Counted from the stretch's first letter, positions 1 to 11,209 are shown. The stretch: DNA of 64,000 bases from Brienomyrus brachyistius (GCF_023856365.1 NW_026042428.1:124001-188000), one strand, 5' to 3'. Made by a program: numbers and translations. The notes: generated by a model not told the origin, from the sequence alone.

Positions 1-152
1 TGCATGTGAGAGTGAATGGTGTGTGAGTGTGCCCTGTGATGGGCTGGCCCCCCATCCTGGGTTGTTCCCTGCCTCATGCCCATTGCTTTGGGGATAGGCT
101 CCGGACTCCCCACAACCCAGCAGGATAAGCAGTTTGGAAAATAGACGGATGT
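1..152 (+). mobile_element. Dispersed fish repeat, 3' tail (LINE/SINE type)
   Basis: The sequence reads through 'gccctgtgatgggctggc', 'gggataggctccggactcc' and 'ggataagcagtttggaaaat' to end near 'agacggatg'. This order (claim of a blocky 'ataggctccgg', then 'ggataagc', then a GGAT-like end) is a very common dispersed element tail in fish genomes. Degenerate relatives lie at 28322-28447 and 61258-61372 in this window. The 5' part is outside the window, so the parent element class cannot be fixed. Confidence 0.6.
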
Positions 153-510
153 TAGTTGTCTTTCAAATTCAACTTATTAATTTGCGCCGGTCAGTTAGCA
201 TCGGCTGTAAGTCAGTGCATGCCTTTAACAAGTGCTGGACAGGTGCATTTGACAGAACTTAAAAGAAAATGAAGAATTACTTAATTTAGCAGCAGAGTTT
301 TAAACTTATTAAAACAAGCTAGGTTCAGTTCAGTCGGATTTAGTTGAACTGTGGCGTCTGACGGCTGAATGGCCAGCGAAGGCAGTGACCGCATCCATAA
401 CTCAGCTCTGTGGTACATTGTCGAGGGGCGTAGCATGTAAAAACATGTTACGGGGGGGCGTGTGGCACAGTAAAGTAGGATGCTGTGCCTGCGATTGGAA
501 TGTTGCAGCC
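153..510. other. Unassigned sequence
   Basis: Complex single-copy-looking sequence. I see no gene, RNA or repeat that I can name; one short G run lies near 450. Confidence 0.5.
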
Positions 511-737
511 TTATAGGTGGCCTCCAATCAGCATGTACCTTACAGGTGCCTCCAATCAGCATCTGCCTTACAGGTGGCCTCCAATCAGCATCTGCCTTAC
601 AGGTGCCTCCAATCAGCATCTGCCTTACAGGTGGCCTCCAATCAGCATCTACCTTACAGGTGCCTCCAATCAGCATCTGCCTATCAGGTGCCTCCAATCA
701 GCATCTGCCTTTCAGGTGGCCTCCAATCAGCATCTGC
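511..737. repeat. Minisatellite, alternating 28/29-bp units (57-bp higher-order unit)
   Basis: Eight tandem copies of a unit built on 'cctccaatcagcatctgcc' followed by 'ttacaggtg'. Copies with 'ggtggcct' (29 bp) and 'ggtgcct' (28 bp) alternate in the order long-short-long-short-long-short-short-long. The pair is 57 bp, a multiple of three with no stop codon, so three frames stay open and give repetitive pseudo-proteins with a 19-residue period. These frames are artefacts of the array. Confidence 0.92.
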
Positions 738-1640
738 GTTGGATGCAGAGCTCAAAAGAAAAAAAAGGGGTAAAATTTCAGAAGGGGGGGGACAAACTCC
801 CCTCGAGGATGAAAAAAGTTAAACAAGAAGCGCTGCCACATCGCAGATAAATAGCGTGATGAAGAGCGGCCGTCCCCCCCGGTTAATTAAATGGCAAGCA
901 CACTTATTAAAACAAGCGTCTGCAGCCATCCTGCCAGACGAATGGGGTGCAACAAGTGCCGAGGAGCCCATTAAATCTCTGCCTTAGAAGTGGACGGCGT
1001 CCAAACACACAATCAAAGGATTCGGCCGGGATTCTCTCGGATTAGAAGCACGGCAAGAAAAATGAGGAGATGACAGGACACCGTAGCGAAAGGATAAATT
1101 AGCGAGTGCATAACACGGAGGGAAAAAAAGGAGGGAAAGAGAGAGAACGGGAGAGAGAGATGGAACGAGGGGAAGATGGATCGTCTCCCAGGACCAAATG
1201 GAAAACAGCATGTGTAGACTTCACTGAAAGCTTCCCCCCCGCCCAAAATGTAAATAAAGAGAGAATGGGGTACAGTACAGGAACACAGCACCTGCCCTTT
1301 TCAAAAGGTCAGGCTGCATTAAATGTTCCTCCTTGACTTCTGTATCTACTAAAGTCCTTCTTTATTTGGGGGTGGCGTGGGGGCGGGGGGGTGTATATCT
1401 CAGTGGCTCCACCTAGCTGGCAAACCCCCTCAGTCATGTAACGTAGCTCGTCAGGTTACTATAGTCCTGCAACAAATGCGCAGCGACGTTTAACAGGGGC
1501 TGGAGGGGAGAGGCAGGAACGAGGGTGCAGCCGCAGTCGGTGCCGCGATTTCGGCCCAATCGCGATTTAGGGCGGTTTGTGATCTTTGCTCGGAATAATC
1601 ACCCATTCCCAGGGACTTAACTCACAGCTAATCATCCCTC
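738..1640. other. Unassigned sequence
   Basis: No gene recognised. A purine-rich GA stretch lies at about 1111-1165 and a G-rich stretch at about 1366-1395. Confidence 0.5.
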
Positions 1641-1965
1641 TACATGCAGCAAGGCTGTAATTAATTGAATTAATTAAATTCCAGTAATTATTCATGAATT
1701 CCTGGGAATTATTAATAAATTTCCAATGAATTATTCACAAATCATAAAAAGTAAGTGCCTTGTTGAAGTGTAGTTCATGTAAGTATTATTTTAGGTTTTT
1801 TAATCCCTTAAACTGCGAGGATGAGCCCAATTATGAGACCTCACTATATTTACCCTTAAACTGTCATTTGTACATTTTTTTTCCAAAGAAATATGCATTT
1901 GTTGGAATTATGATGAATGTGAATAAACGTGACCAGCAGCTGGACATAAAGGCTTCTCTTCGGTG
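1641..1965. promoter_or_regulatory. Possible conserved non-coding element, TAATTA-rich
   Basis: A dense AT-rich block contains repeated homeodomain-type cores (TAATTA, AATTAATT, CAGTAATTATTCATG) without being a simple repeat. It contrasts sharply with the G/C-run-rich flanks. Regulatory function is inferred from texture only. Confidence 0.3.
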
Positions 1966-2234
1966 ACAACACTTTACATTTTCAGGAATGTTCTCTCCCC
2001 CCAAGCCCCCACTCTGCCACCCCTCTGCACTTAAAAGATATGTCACTTTAAAACATATACAGTGAAAATATCACCGTTCTCATTTATCAGAGGGAAAAAA
2101 AGCACGAAAATCAAAATGAAAGCATTAGTGGAGGCCATTTTCGATTGATTGGAATAGTCATTAAATCGCAGGCATATATAAATGGAAGGCCTTGACGGGA
2201 CTTCAGGAGGACCAGGGGCCTTCTAATGGGACAC

Positions 2235-2312
2235 AACGCCCCTTTAATGCAACGCCCCTTTAATACAACTCCCCTTTAATGTAACGCCCCTTTAATACAA
2301 CTCCCCTTTAAT
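2235..2312. repeat. Five tandem copies of a 16-bp unit
   Basis: The unit is 'aacgcccctttaatac', with variants 'aactcccctttaatgt'. Copies begin at 2235, 2251, 2267, 2283 and 2299; the last is partial. Confidence 0.9.
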
Positions 2313-2454
2313 TCCAGTTGTGCTGTCAGGCTGACACACCAGTTGGGTGCTCCCCAGTATGCGTACTTGAGCACACGTCCATGCACACCCATCTTACGTC
2401 TTCCATCGCTGAAGACCAGTTCAGTAAAAATCACCAAATGTCGTTCTTGCTCCT

Positions 2455-2625
2455 GCCCCAAATATTAAGGATTCATCAGTTGCATCCTCGCCAAAGGAGA
2501 CCAATCCCATCACTGTGTCCCAGGTTCGGTCTTGGGAGAGAAGTTAGCAAGACCGGTCTTGTAAAAACCATAAAAACGATCTTCATGTCCTTGCTATCGA
2601 AAAACACCCCATTTCTGTTGTCCAA
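2455..2625 (-). mobile_element. Dispersed repeat family sharing 'caagaccggtctt', copy 1
   Basis: Read on the minus strand this matches 32785-32965 over 'aagatcgtt', 'caagaccggtctt', 'ctaactt', 'ctcccaa' and 'gcaactgat' in the same order and spacing. Two diverged copies in opposite orientation indicate an interspersed element. Its class is unknown to me, and its ends are approximate. Confidence 0.6.
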
Positions 2626-2999
2626 AACAGCTACAAACATTCACCAGGTTTTCAGTTCCTGTCCTCTGTTAATCAAGGGGGGTGGGGTGGGGGGGGTAGA
2701 GAATACATTGTTTTAGCACACCCCCTCTTCCTATCCCCAACAGTGGAACAATGGCAATAATGTCATGTGTACTGCTTTGAGTGAAAACACAGCCCAAAAC
2801 ACAGCACTGTGTCTGGCTTACCAACTTCCTCATGTGAGAGCACCCCCCCCACCACCACCACCACACACGCACTGTTCACCATCACTTTCTCTGCCCCCCA
2901 CCCCACTATAATGACCCCCCCCACCCCACGCAGTCGCTAGCACTGAGCCCTCGCATCAGAATCGCTGGCAGACGTGATGCCGGGTGATTAGCCGTCCTG
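2626..2999. other. Unassigned sequence with G/C and CA-type low complexity
   Basis: Several G and C runs of 6-9 bases and a CCACCA stretch near 2850-2870. No gene seen. Confidence 0.5.
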
Positions 3000-3443
3000 C
3001 CGCTCCCTCCTGCTCTCCGCCCGCTCTCCGCCCGCTCTCCGCCCGCTCCCTCCTGCTCTCCGCCCGCTCTCCGCCCGCTCTCCGCCCGCTCCCTCCTGCT
3101 CTCCGCCCGCTCTCCGCCCGCTCCCTCCCGCTCTCCGCCCGCTCTCCGCCCGCTCCCTCCCGCTCTCCGCCCGCTCTCCGCCCGCTCCCTCCTGCTCTCC
3201 GCCCGCTCTCCGCCTGCTCTCCGCCCGCTCTCCGCCCGCTCTCCGCCCGCTCCCTCCTGCTCTCCACCCGCTCTCCGCCCGCTCCCTCCTGCTCTCCGCC
3301 CGCTCTCCGCCTGCTCTCCGCCCGCTCTCCGCCCGCTCTCCGCCCGCTCCCTCCTGCTCTCCGCCCGCTCTCCGCCCGCTCTCCGCCCGCTCCCTCCTGC
3401 TCTCCGCCCGCTCTCCGCCCGCTCTCCGCCCGCTCGCCTCCGC
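3000..3443. repeat. C/T-rich minisatellite of mixed 11- and 21-bp units
   Basis: The array is built from 'cgctctccgcc' (11 bp) and a longer 'cgctccctcctgctctccgc' type (21 bp) in irregular order. The minus strand encodes only R/A/G/E/S low complexity (ERAESGRRAGG-like) in every frame, because the units have no stops. There is no sign of a real gene. Confidence 0.93.
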
Positions 3444-3469
3444 CACACACAAATCCCATGCTTCACTCG

Positions 3470-3810
3470 CTCATTTTCCTCCCCATGAATTAATATCACT
3501 ACTTGCCATATGACATCAACTTCATTAATGACTTCACTAGTCCTATAAAATTAATGTCAGCAGCAGTGTCCTCTATTAAGAAATTAAATATTTAGACCAC
3601 AGGGAAAAGCCATTTTAATCTTTTTCCTGGTCAGGAACAGGGATGTTGGAGCCTCCTCCCTCGCTTATTTGGTAATCAGGATGGATTAGGTAACTGCTGA
3701 TCGTTACCCGAACCCCCACAGTACATGGAAATGTACTCTTAATGTATAGATTGCCAGCCGTTTAATTTAATTAAGTTATAATACTGAAACATCACGACTT
3801 CTGCAAGTAG
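3470..3810. promoter_or_regulatory. Possible non-coding element, ATTA-rich
   Basis: The block has several ATTA cores ('cttcattaatgact', 'ttaatttaattaag') in complex AT-rich sequence immediately after the minisatellite. Evidence is compositional only. Confidence 0.25.
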
Positions 3811-4057
3811 TTCTGTTAATTCCGGACCTGGGGTTGGGGGGTTGCATGTACTTTATTTAACAAAACTTCATAAAAGGTCACAGTTTTAAAGTATATAAGA
3901 AGTAGCTCAGTGTCAGACAATGAGTTTCAAACCCAATGCAACAGCTAAGGAAGATCGAATACGGAATAGGGCCAATGATCTAGCAGGCATCACGGGAAAA
4001 TGCAGAGTCACTGAAGCAGCTGCGGGTGTAATATGGGCAGTGAGGGCAGTGCCCAGC

Positions 4058-4117
4058 CACGCAGCTTCACGCAGCTTCACGCAGCTTCACACAGCTTCAC
4101 GCAGCTTCACGCAGCTG
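4058..4117. repeat. Six tandem copies of a 10-bp unit
   Basis: The unit is 'cacgcagctt'. The fourth copy is 'cacacagctt' and the last ends in 'ctg'. Confidence 0.93.
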
Positions 4118-4736
4118 ACCAACCACTCGGCGTTTTCTGCTGGCCAGAAGTGAAACATTCTGTTGGCTCTCAGCCTCCACCCATGAGCCTGTGTGGCACC
4201 ACCCGTCAGAGGAGACCAGACTGGGGGGGGGGACAGGCTTAGGGTCAGGGTGACCATTTTAGGGTTATGGGTTAGGATAAGCCTGCTGGTGCCTGGGTGA
4301 TGCTTACAGAGCAGATAGTTGTACCAGCCTAAAACTTTCTCCCCACATAAAGGTGGGTTCTCGCCCAGGCCCTGGCTAAGGCCCCCGAAAGCAGCAGCCC
4401 ATACTGTCCTCATGGGGATGGCACTCTCCATTAGCGCGTTAGTGCCAGCGGTTCGTACTTCCTGTGCCGCATCCCTGACTGGGATGCACGTGTACGTCTG
4501 GGGACCGTTCCAATCTTACGACACCCTCAGTTTATTTATGCCCTCTGGATTCACTTCAGTGGTAAAAAGTCCGCAGCCAGGGGGTAAATGTAGCCAATGA
4601 TATGTTGTGAATGGGTGAGTGACAGGGGAGGGGACATTTTGGGGACCAATCATATTTCCTGTCCCTGTGGCCCCGCCCCTGTACAGGCATCTGGCTTCAG
4701 GTCACTGATGCAGATTCCCTGCCTATCTGGGTTACC
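4118..4736. other. Unassigned sequence
   Basis: Three imperfect TTAGGG-like words occur at about 4239-4275, but this is too short to be a telomeric array. Nothing else recognised. Confidence 0.5.
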
Positions 4737-4742
4737 TTTCCC

Positions 4743-4797
<55 letters not shown>
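4737..4797. repeat. (CT)n microsatellite
   Basis: About 60 bases of almost pure CT dinucleotides. Confidence 0.97.
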
Positions 4798-4800
<3 letters not shown>

Positions 4801-4889
4801 CAGAACTATTTAGAGACCCGAAAGTCTGTCCTGTTTCCTTGCATTCCTGCACACTTATTGAAATTTCGCTAATGGACACTATCGCTCTT

Positions 4890-4910
4890 GGGGGGGGGGG
4901 GGGGGGGGGG
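4890..4910. repeat. Poly(G) tract, 21 bases
   Basis: The longest G run in the window; it is followed within 150 bases by two runs of 11 C (4954-4964 and 5039-5049). Confidence 0.97.
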
Positions 4911-5049
4911 CGGAGCCGAGGACTTCCTGCCCAGCATGTCACTCCAATCAGAGCCCCCCCCCCCAGCTCAATTTGGGATAGAGAGAGCATGTAAGCTGTG
5001 TCAGCGTGCCTGTCACTGCAGAAGGTTGTCACATGCAACCCCCCCCCCC

Positions 5050-5850
5050 ACCTCCACTAGCGCTCCCGAGTCCTGAATCACGTGGTATGAGCTTCCCATT
5101 CCAGTCTCTTCTGACACATGGGACTTTCCTCCCCCAAAAATCCCAATGGAAAAGGCCCCCAGCCCAACACCACCCGAGCCCCCTCCCCACGCTTAAATCC
5201 AGTTTAATCTGGATGGGGCTGCCAGTTAAGCGCTTCAAAATAAATCATGGACCCTCACAGAGTCACCCAGGTATTTATGGATTCTTTGTACATTATATAT
5301 ATGACATTTTCCCAGCTGCGGTGTGAACATTTCTGCCCCCTGCTGGCCGCGCTGCACAAGCGCTAACGTACCACAATGTTATGAGAGAACTGGCTTACGC
5401 ACCTTAGCCCTAGAGGACCCAGGGATCCTGGAAGGCTTTGCCCCCACCTGGGAAACCTCACCTTCCTGCAGGAGAAGAGGAGGGCGGGGCCCCGCAGACT
5501 GATATGCCGATTGATTGGCGTCCGGACAGCCCCCAGATCACTATTGGCAGATGCAGGATAGGGCTGTAATGATTGGCTAATTAAGACAGAACGTCTTGGT
5601 GCACAGACAGGGGCTTTCCTGCGGTGTCCCCCATGTCCTGGCTGCTCTCGGGAGCCAACATGAGCGGCAGTTTGGGAAAAGCCTGGCCTGGCCCGGCCCT
5701 GCAACTTCAGCCACACGTCGGGGCGGGTTCCATGGAGAACCGGGTTCCATGGAGAACCGGGTACAGCTATGCCATCTGGGTTCTCTGTCCGTTCCTGTGA
5801 CCGAAGCAGAGACTCTCGGATGTGAAAGATACCTATCGGCACACGTACGG
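5050..5850. other. Unassigned sequence
   Basis: No gene recognised. A perfect 17-bp direct duplication of 'gggttccatggagaacc' occurs at 5725-5758. Confidence 0.5.
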
Positions 5851-6330
5851 AATGATCAATCATATCTTTTATTTTGATTTTTAGCGATGAGCTGTGTTTC
5901 GTTCCGACGACGGCCGCCTATGAAATGGTCCAGTTCTTTCCCTTCTGCAGATTTCCTGGGAGTTTGCATGCTAATTAAGCACAAGTTCATTTGTATATTC
6001 ACTTCCTTTGTTATTAAAGATAATTATGTTTTTATTCTTTAAACAAGGCAAACGAACTTCACCGGAGCACATTCATTAAGAGCGGTACGCGGGCACCGAC
6101 TCAGACCTCGGAAAATAAAACTAAACAAAACAAAGCTCTCTCATGAATTATTTATCTCTAATTAATTATTTAGGGGGTCAATTTCTCAGCACCTGTAGCT
6201 CTCTAACCAAGTTATTAGTCGAGGTTCTCGACCGACTAATCATGCTGTCTGGTTGGTCCGAGGCCAGCCGTACCATCGCTGAAGTATCAAACAGCATGTC
6301 TGTTACAAAAGATGCTTAATTAAGGAACCG
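5851..6330. promoter_or_regulatory. Possible conserved non-coding element with POU/homeodomain-like words
   Basis: A complex AT-rich island carries TTTGCAT at 5963-5969 directly followed by TAATTA at 5972-5977, then further ATTA cores (TAATTAATTATT near 6160-6170). It ends in the small inverted repeat described separately. There are no long G/C runs inside. The regulatory role is inferred. Confidence 0.35.
6214..6240. other. Short inverted repeat (hairpin-forming)
   Basis: ATTAGTCG is followed 11 bases later by CGACTAAT, a perfect 8-bp inverted repeat. The interior GTCGAG/CTCGAC offers an alternative stem with a 3-base loop. Confidence 0.8.
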
Positions 6331-7849
6331 TCGTTAACAGTGGCAACAACACAAATGGTTTCGGCAACATCACAGAGGTCAGAGGCCATGGGTACAGCTG
6401 TCGGTTTTCCACTAGGGGCCTCCAAGTGACGACCCATCTCTTGGACTCTTAGGGGCATTGCGAGGTTCTGAAGACGTGTTTTTTTTGCCGGCGGGTTCCG
6501 GTTCCGGCGGCCGCCTGGATCCACGGCTCGGCGGGGGACGCCGCTGTGATGCTACGGGAGGGCGCCGCTTAATAGTGCCTGTCATGAAATATTCTAATCT
6601 TCAGCCATTACAGGACTGGCGTGAGTGAAGAGAGCGCGTTCAGGATATAAATGAATCCTGTAATATGGATATAAAATATATAAAATATAAAATGCAAAGA
6701 TACAGTCGGCTCAGATAAGGTCACGCCTAATTGGATGCTCCCCCCTCTCTCTCTCTCTCACTCTCATTCACTCCAGCTGCACCCTGTAACAGCTGCCTCT
6801 TTCAGGATATTGCATTACAAGCTGACTCCTGCTCTCTGGAACTGAAGCGTACCTTTTAAAAGACAAGGGTGCCTTGATAGGTCAGGATTTATGGTTATAA
6901 ATAGTTCCTACAAACTGCTAATCTACCTCCCGGCCTCTTAAGTGCTCTTGCCTTTAAGAATTGCATTATTGCGCGACACTTTCTCATCAAGAAGTCAAAC
7001 AAAGAGGCAAGAGATTTATCTAAAAGCTCACTTCGGGATGGGGGGGGGGAAAGTTGGGGGAGGGGCTTTCATTACTATTCACTCCCCGAAAGACGTGAAG
7101 TGTGCGAGTTGTGGAGTGTCTCCTGGGGGGGGAGGCGGGGGGGTTAAAAGATGAGACACGTGCGGAGATGGGGGCATCTGGGGGCCGGAGGAAGAAGCAA
7201 CCCCCCTTCCTAAAAACCAGTATGAATAACTGACCAAATATGGTCAGCAGCCCCATTCTAGGGGTCTGTGGGGGGGGGGGGGATTTGGTTAACCAGGACC
7301 TTTTCTCATTACTTTACATTACAAACCCCACCCATGCAGAAAGAGATGGGGCTGCATTACAATACTAATAATCAGGTTTCCACAAGCTCCCTTGGCGTGT
7401 TATACATGGCCACAGTGTTGGAGTGCTGGTGTTACAGATCGATGGCGAGCGTGTGTCTGTTCTGCGTGGCCGGGGACGTACCCCGGTAACAGAGACATTC
7501 TCCGGCAGGTACCCTAATCTGGGGGTGTCGTGTTTTCCAAAATGACATGCAGAGAGCAAACACATGAAACTTTACAAGCTTGTTTATCACTCCGTGAAAC
7601 AAGTGCTGAGATGGGAAGCAGCAGAAATGCTTCACGGATCGTCTCTGATAAGCGTTCAAACGCGGCCGCCTCTGCTGGCCGAAGGCAGCAGAAACCTCGT
7701 GGGTTTGCGAGGGCGGTCCTGCCTTTGCTCACCATGTCAATCCCGAACTTCGTAAAGTGCTTTACTGGAAAAGAAATCAACCGTCCGTCAGATTCATGAA
7801 AATTCCTGTACCTCTGCCAATAGCTTTATGCTAATACTCTGATCTGTGC
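6331..7849. other. Unassigned sequence with G runs
   Basis: Contains a CT tract at 6741-6766 and G runs of 10 (7040-7049) and 13 (7270-7282). No reading frame looks protein-like and no RNA gene is seen. Confidence 0.5.
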
Positions 7850-8057
7850 TCTTGGTGAGAGCTGCAGTACAGGGCTAGAGGGCCAGGTCAGCCGGCATAC
7901 AGGGCGTCTGAAGCAGATGGGGTTAAGGGTCTTGCTCAAGGCCCAAGCAACAACATGATTATTCTTCCAGTCATGGGATTCAAACTCACAACCTTCCAGC
8001 AATGGGATTCAAACTCACATCCTTCCAGCAATGGGATTCAAACCTACATCCTTCCGT
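7850..8057 (-). mobile_element. tRNA-derived SINE fragment with triplicated B-box region
   Basis: On the minus strand the block carries the fish SINE order of a B-box-like GAGTTTGAATCCC and then 'ccttgagcaagacccttaac'. The B-box segment is repeated three times with a 29-bp period (starts at about 7964, 7993 and 8022). The third copy is slightly changed. The A box and tail are not clear, so the copy is degenerate. Confidence 0.6.
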
Positions 8058-8804
8058 GCACAGATCCATAACTCACCGAGATACATACCACCCCACCAAT
8101 CAGAGTTAGCAAACATGATCTTGTGGAACAGCTGATTGTATCATGGAGTTTTACTCATTTTAGGAGTAACTGTTAATAAATTAAACCATGCAGTTTTCAG
8201 GTAGAGGGATCTTCCACACAAATCTGTGCTCTCAGTCCTCAGCTCTGTGACTGGGCAGCACCGTCGTCATATTCAAAGCCAGTTTGCAATCAGTAACAAT
8301 TGTGTTTCCTAGCAAGAATGAAGATTTTTACCTTGAAGATTAAAGAAATTAATTTCCTTTTGCAATCTTGAAAATCTTCCCATGCGCAGATACAAATGCC
8401 ATCACGCTGATAACGTGCATCTTAATTATTACTGATCTGTCCACTTTGCAAATTAAAATCCGTTTTGTAAACCAAAGCACCCCTGACCGCTCACCAACTG
8501 AGACCATGCCACACACTTTAAATGCTGATTCTTCTTCTGAAAAGTGGCCCGGTCTGACCTTTTCCCTGACAGAATGTTCTAGAAGCTACTCTGCCTTCTC
8601 CACCCTGGAAGGAGCGTGTGTCTGTGTGTCACATGACGGGTGGCATGTCACAGGCGCCCCTGAAGTCCACACGTGTGTGAAAAGACCCCAGTCAGTATCG
8701 TAATGATCAGCACAGAGGAATGTGGGCCTTTTACATGAAGCTGCCTTTCTGTTGAGCCCAGGAGAGCAAACTGGTCTATAGCCGTAACCAAAAGGGAAGA
8801 GGTG
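8058..8804. other. Unassigned sequence; weak AT-rich island at 8285-8475
   Basis: The island contains 'gattaaagaaattaatttcc' and is free of G/C runs, so it could be a weak non-coding element. Nothing else recognised. Confidence 0.4.
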
Positions 8805-9126
8805 CCATTAAAACAGTCTAGGGCGGAATATCTATACCATTAAAACAGTCTAGGCCACAATATCTATACCATTAAAACAGTCTAGGCCGGAATATCTATA
8901 CCATTAAAACAGTCTAGGCCGGAATATCTATACCATTAAAACAACCTAGGCCAGAATATCTATACCATTAAAACAGTCTAGGCCGGAATATCTATACCAT
9001 TAAAACAGTCTAGGCCAGAATATCTATACCATTAAAACAATCTAGGCCAGAATATCTATACCATTAAAACAATCTGGGTCAGAATATCTATACCATTAAA
9101 ACAGTCTAGGCCGGAATATCTATACC
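8805..9126. repeat. Minisatellite, ten copies of a 32-bp unit
   Basis: The unit begins 'ccattaaaacagtctaggcc' and ends 'ggaatatctata'. Copies differ at one to four positions (for example 'caatctagg', 'caacctagg', 'gccaga'), with no length change. Confidence 0.95.
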
Positions 9127-10060
9127 GGCGCTGTGGGCATAGAGATTCACCATCCTGTACCCGGATCTTACAACTTAAGCGGCGCACGGCGGCTCTCTGG
9201 CACCCCCCTGCCTCTGCGCAGCCCGATAATTGGTTCGAACTGCGGTGAGAGCCTTTAACCTACAGCGCCGAGAGTGACAAATGGATCCTTAATTGAATGG
9301 AGTATTTCTGAAGCGGTGGCCCAATGTGACAGACAGCTGAAAAATGGATCAGGAAGCTGTGAGCGTGGCGAGGAAGGCGCTATGGCGGAGAAAAGGGGGA
9401 TCCTGCCACCGCTCTGCCCGGCGCGCCTCGCAAGAGCAGGAGGAAGGAGGCGGTGCAATGCACATGTGTGTTAGGGACACGCCTCACTGTACATGATGTG
9501 CTCAGGTGCCTAGAAATAGGCACGTCGTAGGCTGGGAATCCCAGGATGGCACATGAACTGAGGACTGGCACTTGAGACGCTCCGTATTTTCAAAGTGCGG
9601 GCTGCGCTACATAGCCGACCCACAGAGCTCATGCTAGGCAGCTGAATTAATCCGTTTATCCGGCTGGAGCGGGAATCAGGGTTCTCAGGGGTACAAAAGT
9701 AAGACCCCACCCGTGACCGGCAACCTTCGGGAGACAAATTCCGGCCATTAGCTGCTCTGCTATGCTATCCGATAAGACCGATAGCTTATTATGTCATTAA
9801 ATCCCCTCCTCCCCCCAAATAACCTCCAGTCCCACCCAGTCCCACTTCTCTGTGGTTCCATTGACACCAGATTGAAGGTTCCAGAGTAGTTCTCCTGAAG
9901 CTAGGGGTCTGGATCCACACGTCCAGGTTTGGTGCATTTCCTGTTCCTGTAACACTACAGCCCATCCGCAATTACCCCTGAACGCTGTGTGAAATATCAC
10001 AGCAATTAAAATAAACCAAGCCAGCCACCATCCGCTGCTCTGCCAGTCCACGGCGCAAAG
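9127..10060. other. Unassigned sequence
   Basis: Complex sequence with no recognisable coding exon, RNA gene or dispersed repeat. Confidence 0.5.
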
Positions 10061-10310
10061 TGGAGATTAGCCTTTTTTTCCAGTCAAGGGTAGGAAGTTT
10101 TGAGAGAATGACTGATTTAATCTTAGATGATTAAAAAAATATCTGATCCATCACTTAGCGATTCGTCGGGGATGGGGTTTTGATGGGGGTGCATGTCGAT
10201 GGCGGTGTGTTCCTCCAGCGAAAGATAGGTGTTTATCTTGATTAGCCTTCTGCTGCCGTGCCAGTTTTAATCAGGGTAATCCAATTAAACTTGTTTCCCC
10301 ATTCAAAAGT
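10061..10310. promoter_or_regulatory. Weak candidate non-coding element
   Basis: Includes 'gatttaatcttagatgatta', 'ttttaatcagggtaatcc' and 'aattaaacttgtttcc', a cluster of ATTA/TAAT words in unique-looking sequence. Motif evidence only. Confidence 0.25.
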
Positions 10311-11066
10311 GGAGAAGCAAACATTTCAAATGGGAAGACCCGGCGTACGTCAACAGCAATCGTCTCACGGCCTGTCCCTCAAAACCACGGATCCTCCTAA
10401 CATCGTTTCTACGCTAAAACATGCTCTGTTTACTTACAGTATAAAGGGATGAGAGGAACGAAGACCAGCATCACAGTCAGCCTGATTTTAAATGTATGTT
10501 TCTCCTTTAAGCAGCTTTTAGAGGATGCAGCTCTGAGCGATATAACACACAGGTTTATTAGCATGGGTGGCAAGCGGAGTGGACCTGATGTTCTCAGACA
10601 TGGGAGAGGGTCCATGTGAAGTTAAAGCTTTGATTCCCACCAATCTGGTTATGGGTTTGTGGTCGACTACAAATCATCAGCAGGGCATTTAGAAAGCAGC
10701 ACATAGAGTAAGACAAAGCCAGCATTTGCTCAGCAAACGCGGGGAAACACTCCGGAAGCAAGGTGAGCGTCACGCCGCTAAGCTAAGAGCTCACAGGCTT
10801 GGGATCAATCATAATTCCTTCCCATAGAAACTTCATCTTGGTTTCTGTCACACGTAGGAGGCAAGACTCAGCTGGCTGGGATTTAATAACCCCCCCCCCC
10901 ATCCCATTTAAAGCTTGAACATAAAGTCATCATGACATAAATATGAGTAAATCGTACTCACGCCTCCATTAGCATATGTTTCAGCCATTTAGGGATAACT
11001 TAGATTTCTGTGGGTAGCAGAAGGCTGGGTCCAGGTATGCTGAGGTAAGGCTCTCGTGACAGTGAA
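10311..11066. other. Unassigned sequence
   Basis: A run of 11 C lies at 10890-10900. No gene seen. Confidence 0.5.
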
Positions 11067-11070
11067 GTTT

Positions 11071-11089
11071 GGGGGGGGGGGGGGGGGGG
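11071..11089. repeat. Poly(G) tract, 19 bases
   Basis: Uninterrupted G run. Confidence 0.97.
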
Positions 11090-11209
11090 TTAATTTTGAT
11101 TCGTCAGGGGAAGGGTGGTTACAATCCTGCCAAGCTGCTCTCAATGTTTTTAACTGCCAGTAAGGGACACCACACTTTACTAATCGCCACACTTAAAAGA
11201 CACAAACTG

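Noticed and set aside
2906..3499. Minus-strand R/G/E/A/S-rich frames of up to 197 codons
   Set aside because: Translation of a stop-free tandem array in all frames; no initiation context or conserved domain.
4238..4275. TTAGGG-like words suggesting an interstitial telomere
   Set aside because: Only three imperfect units with irregular spacing.
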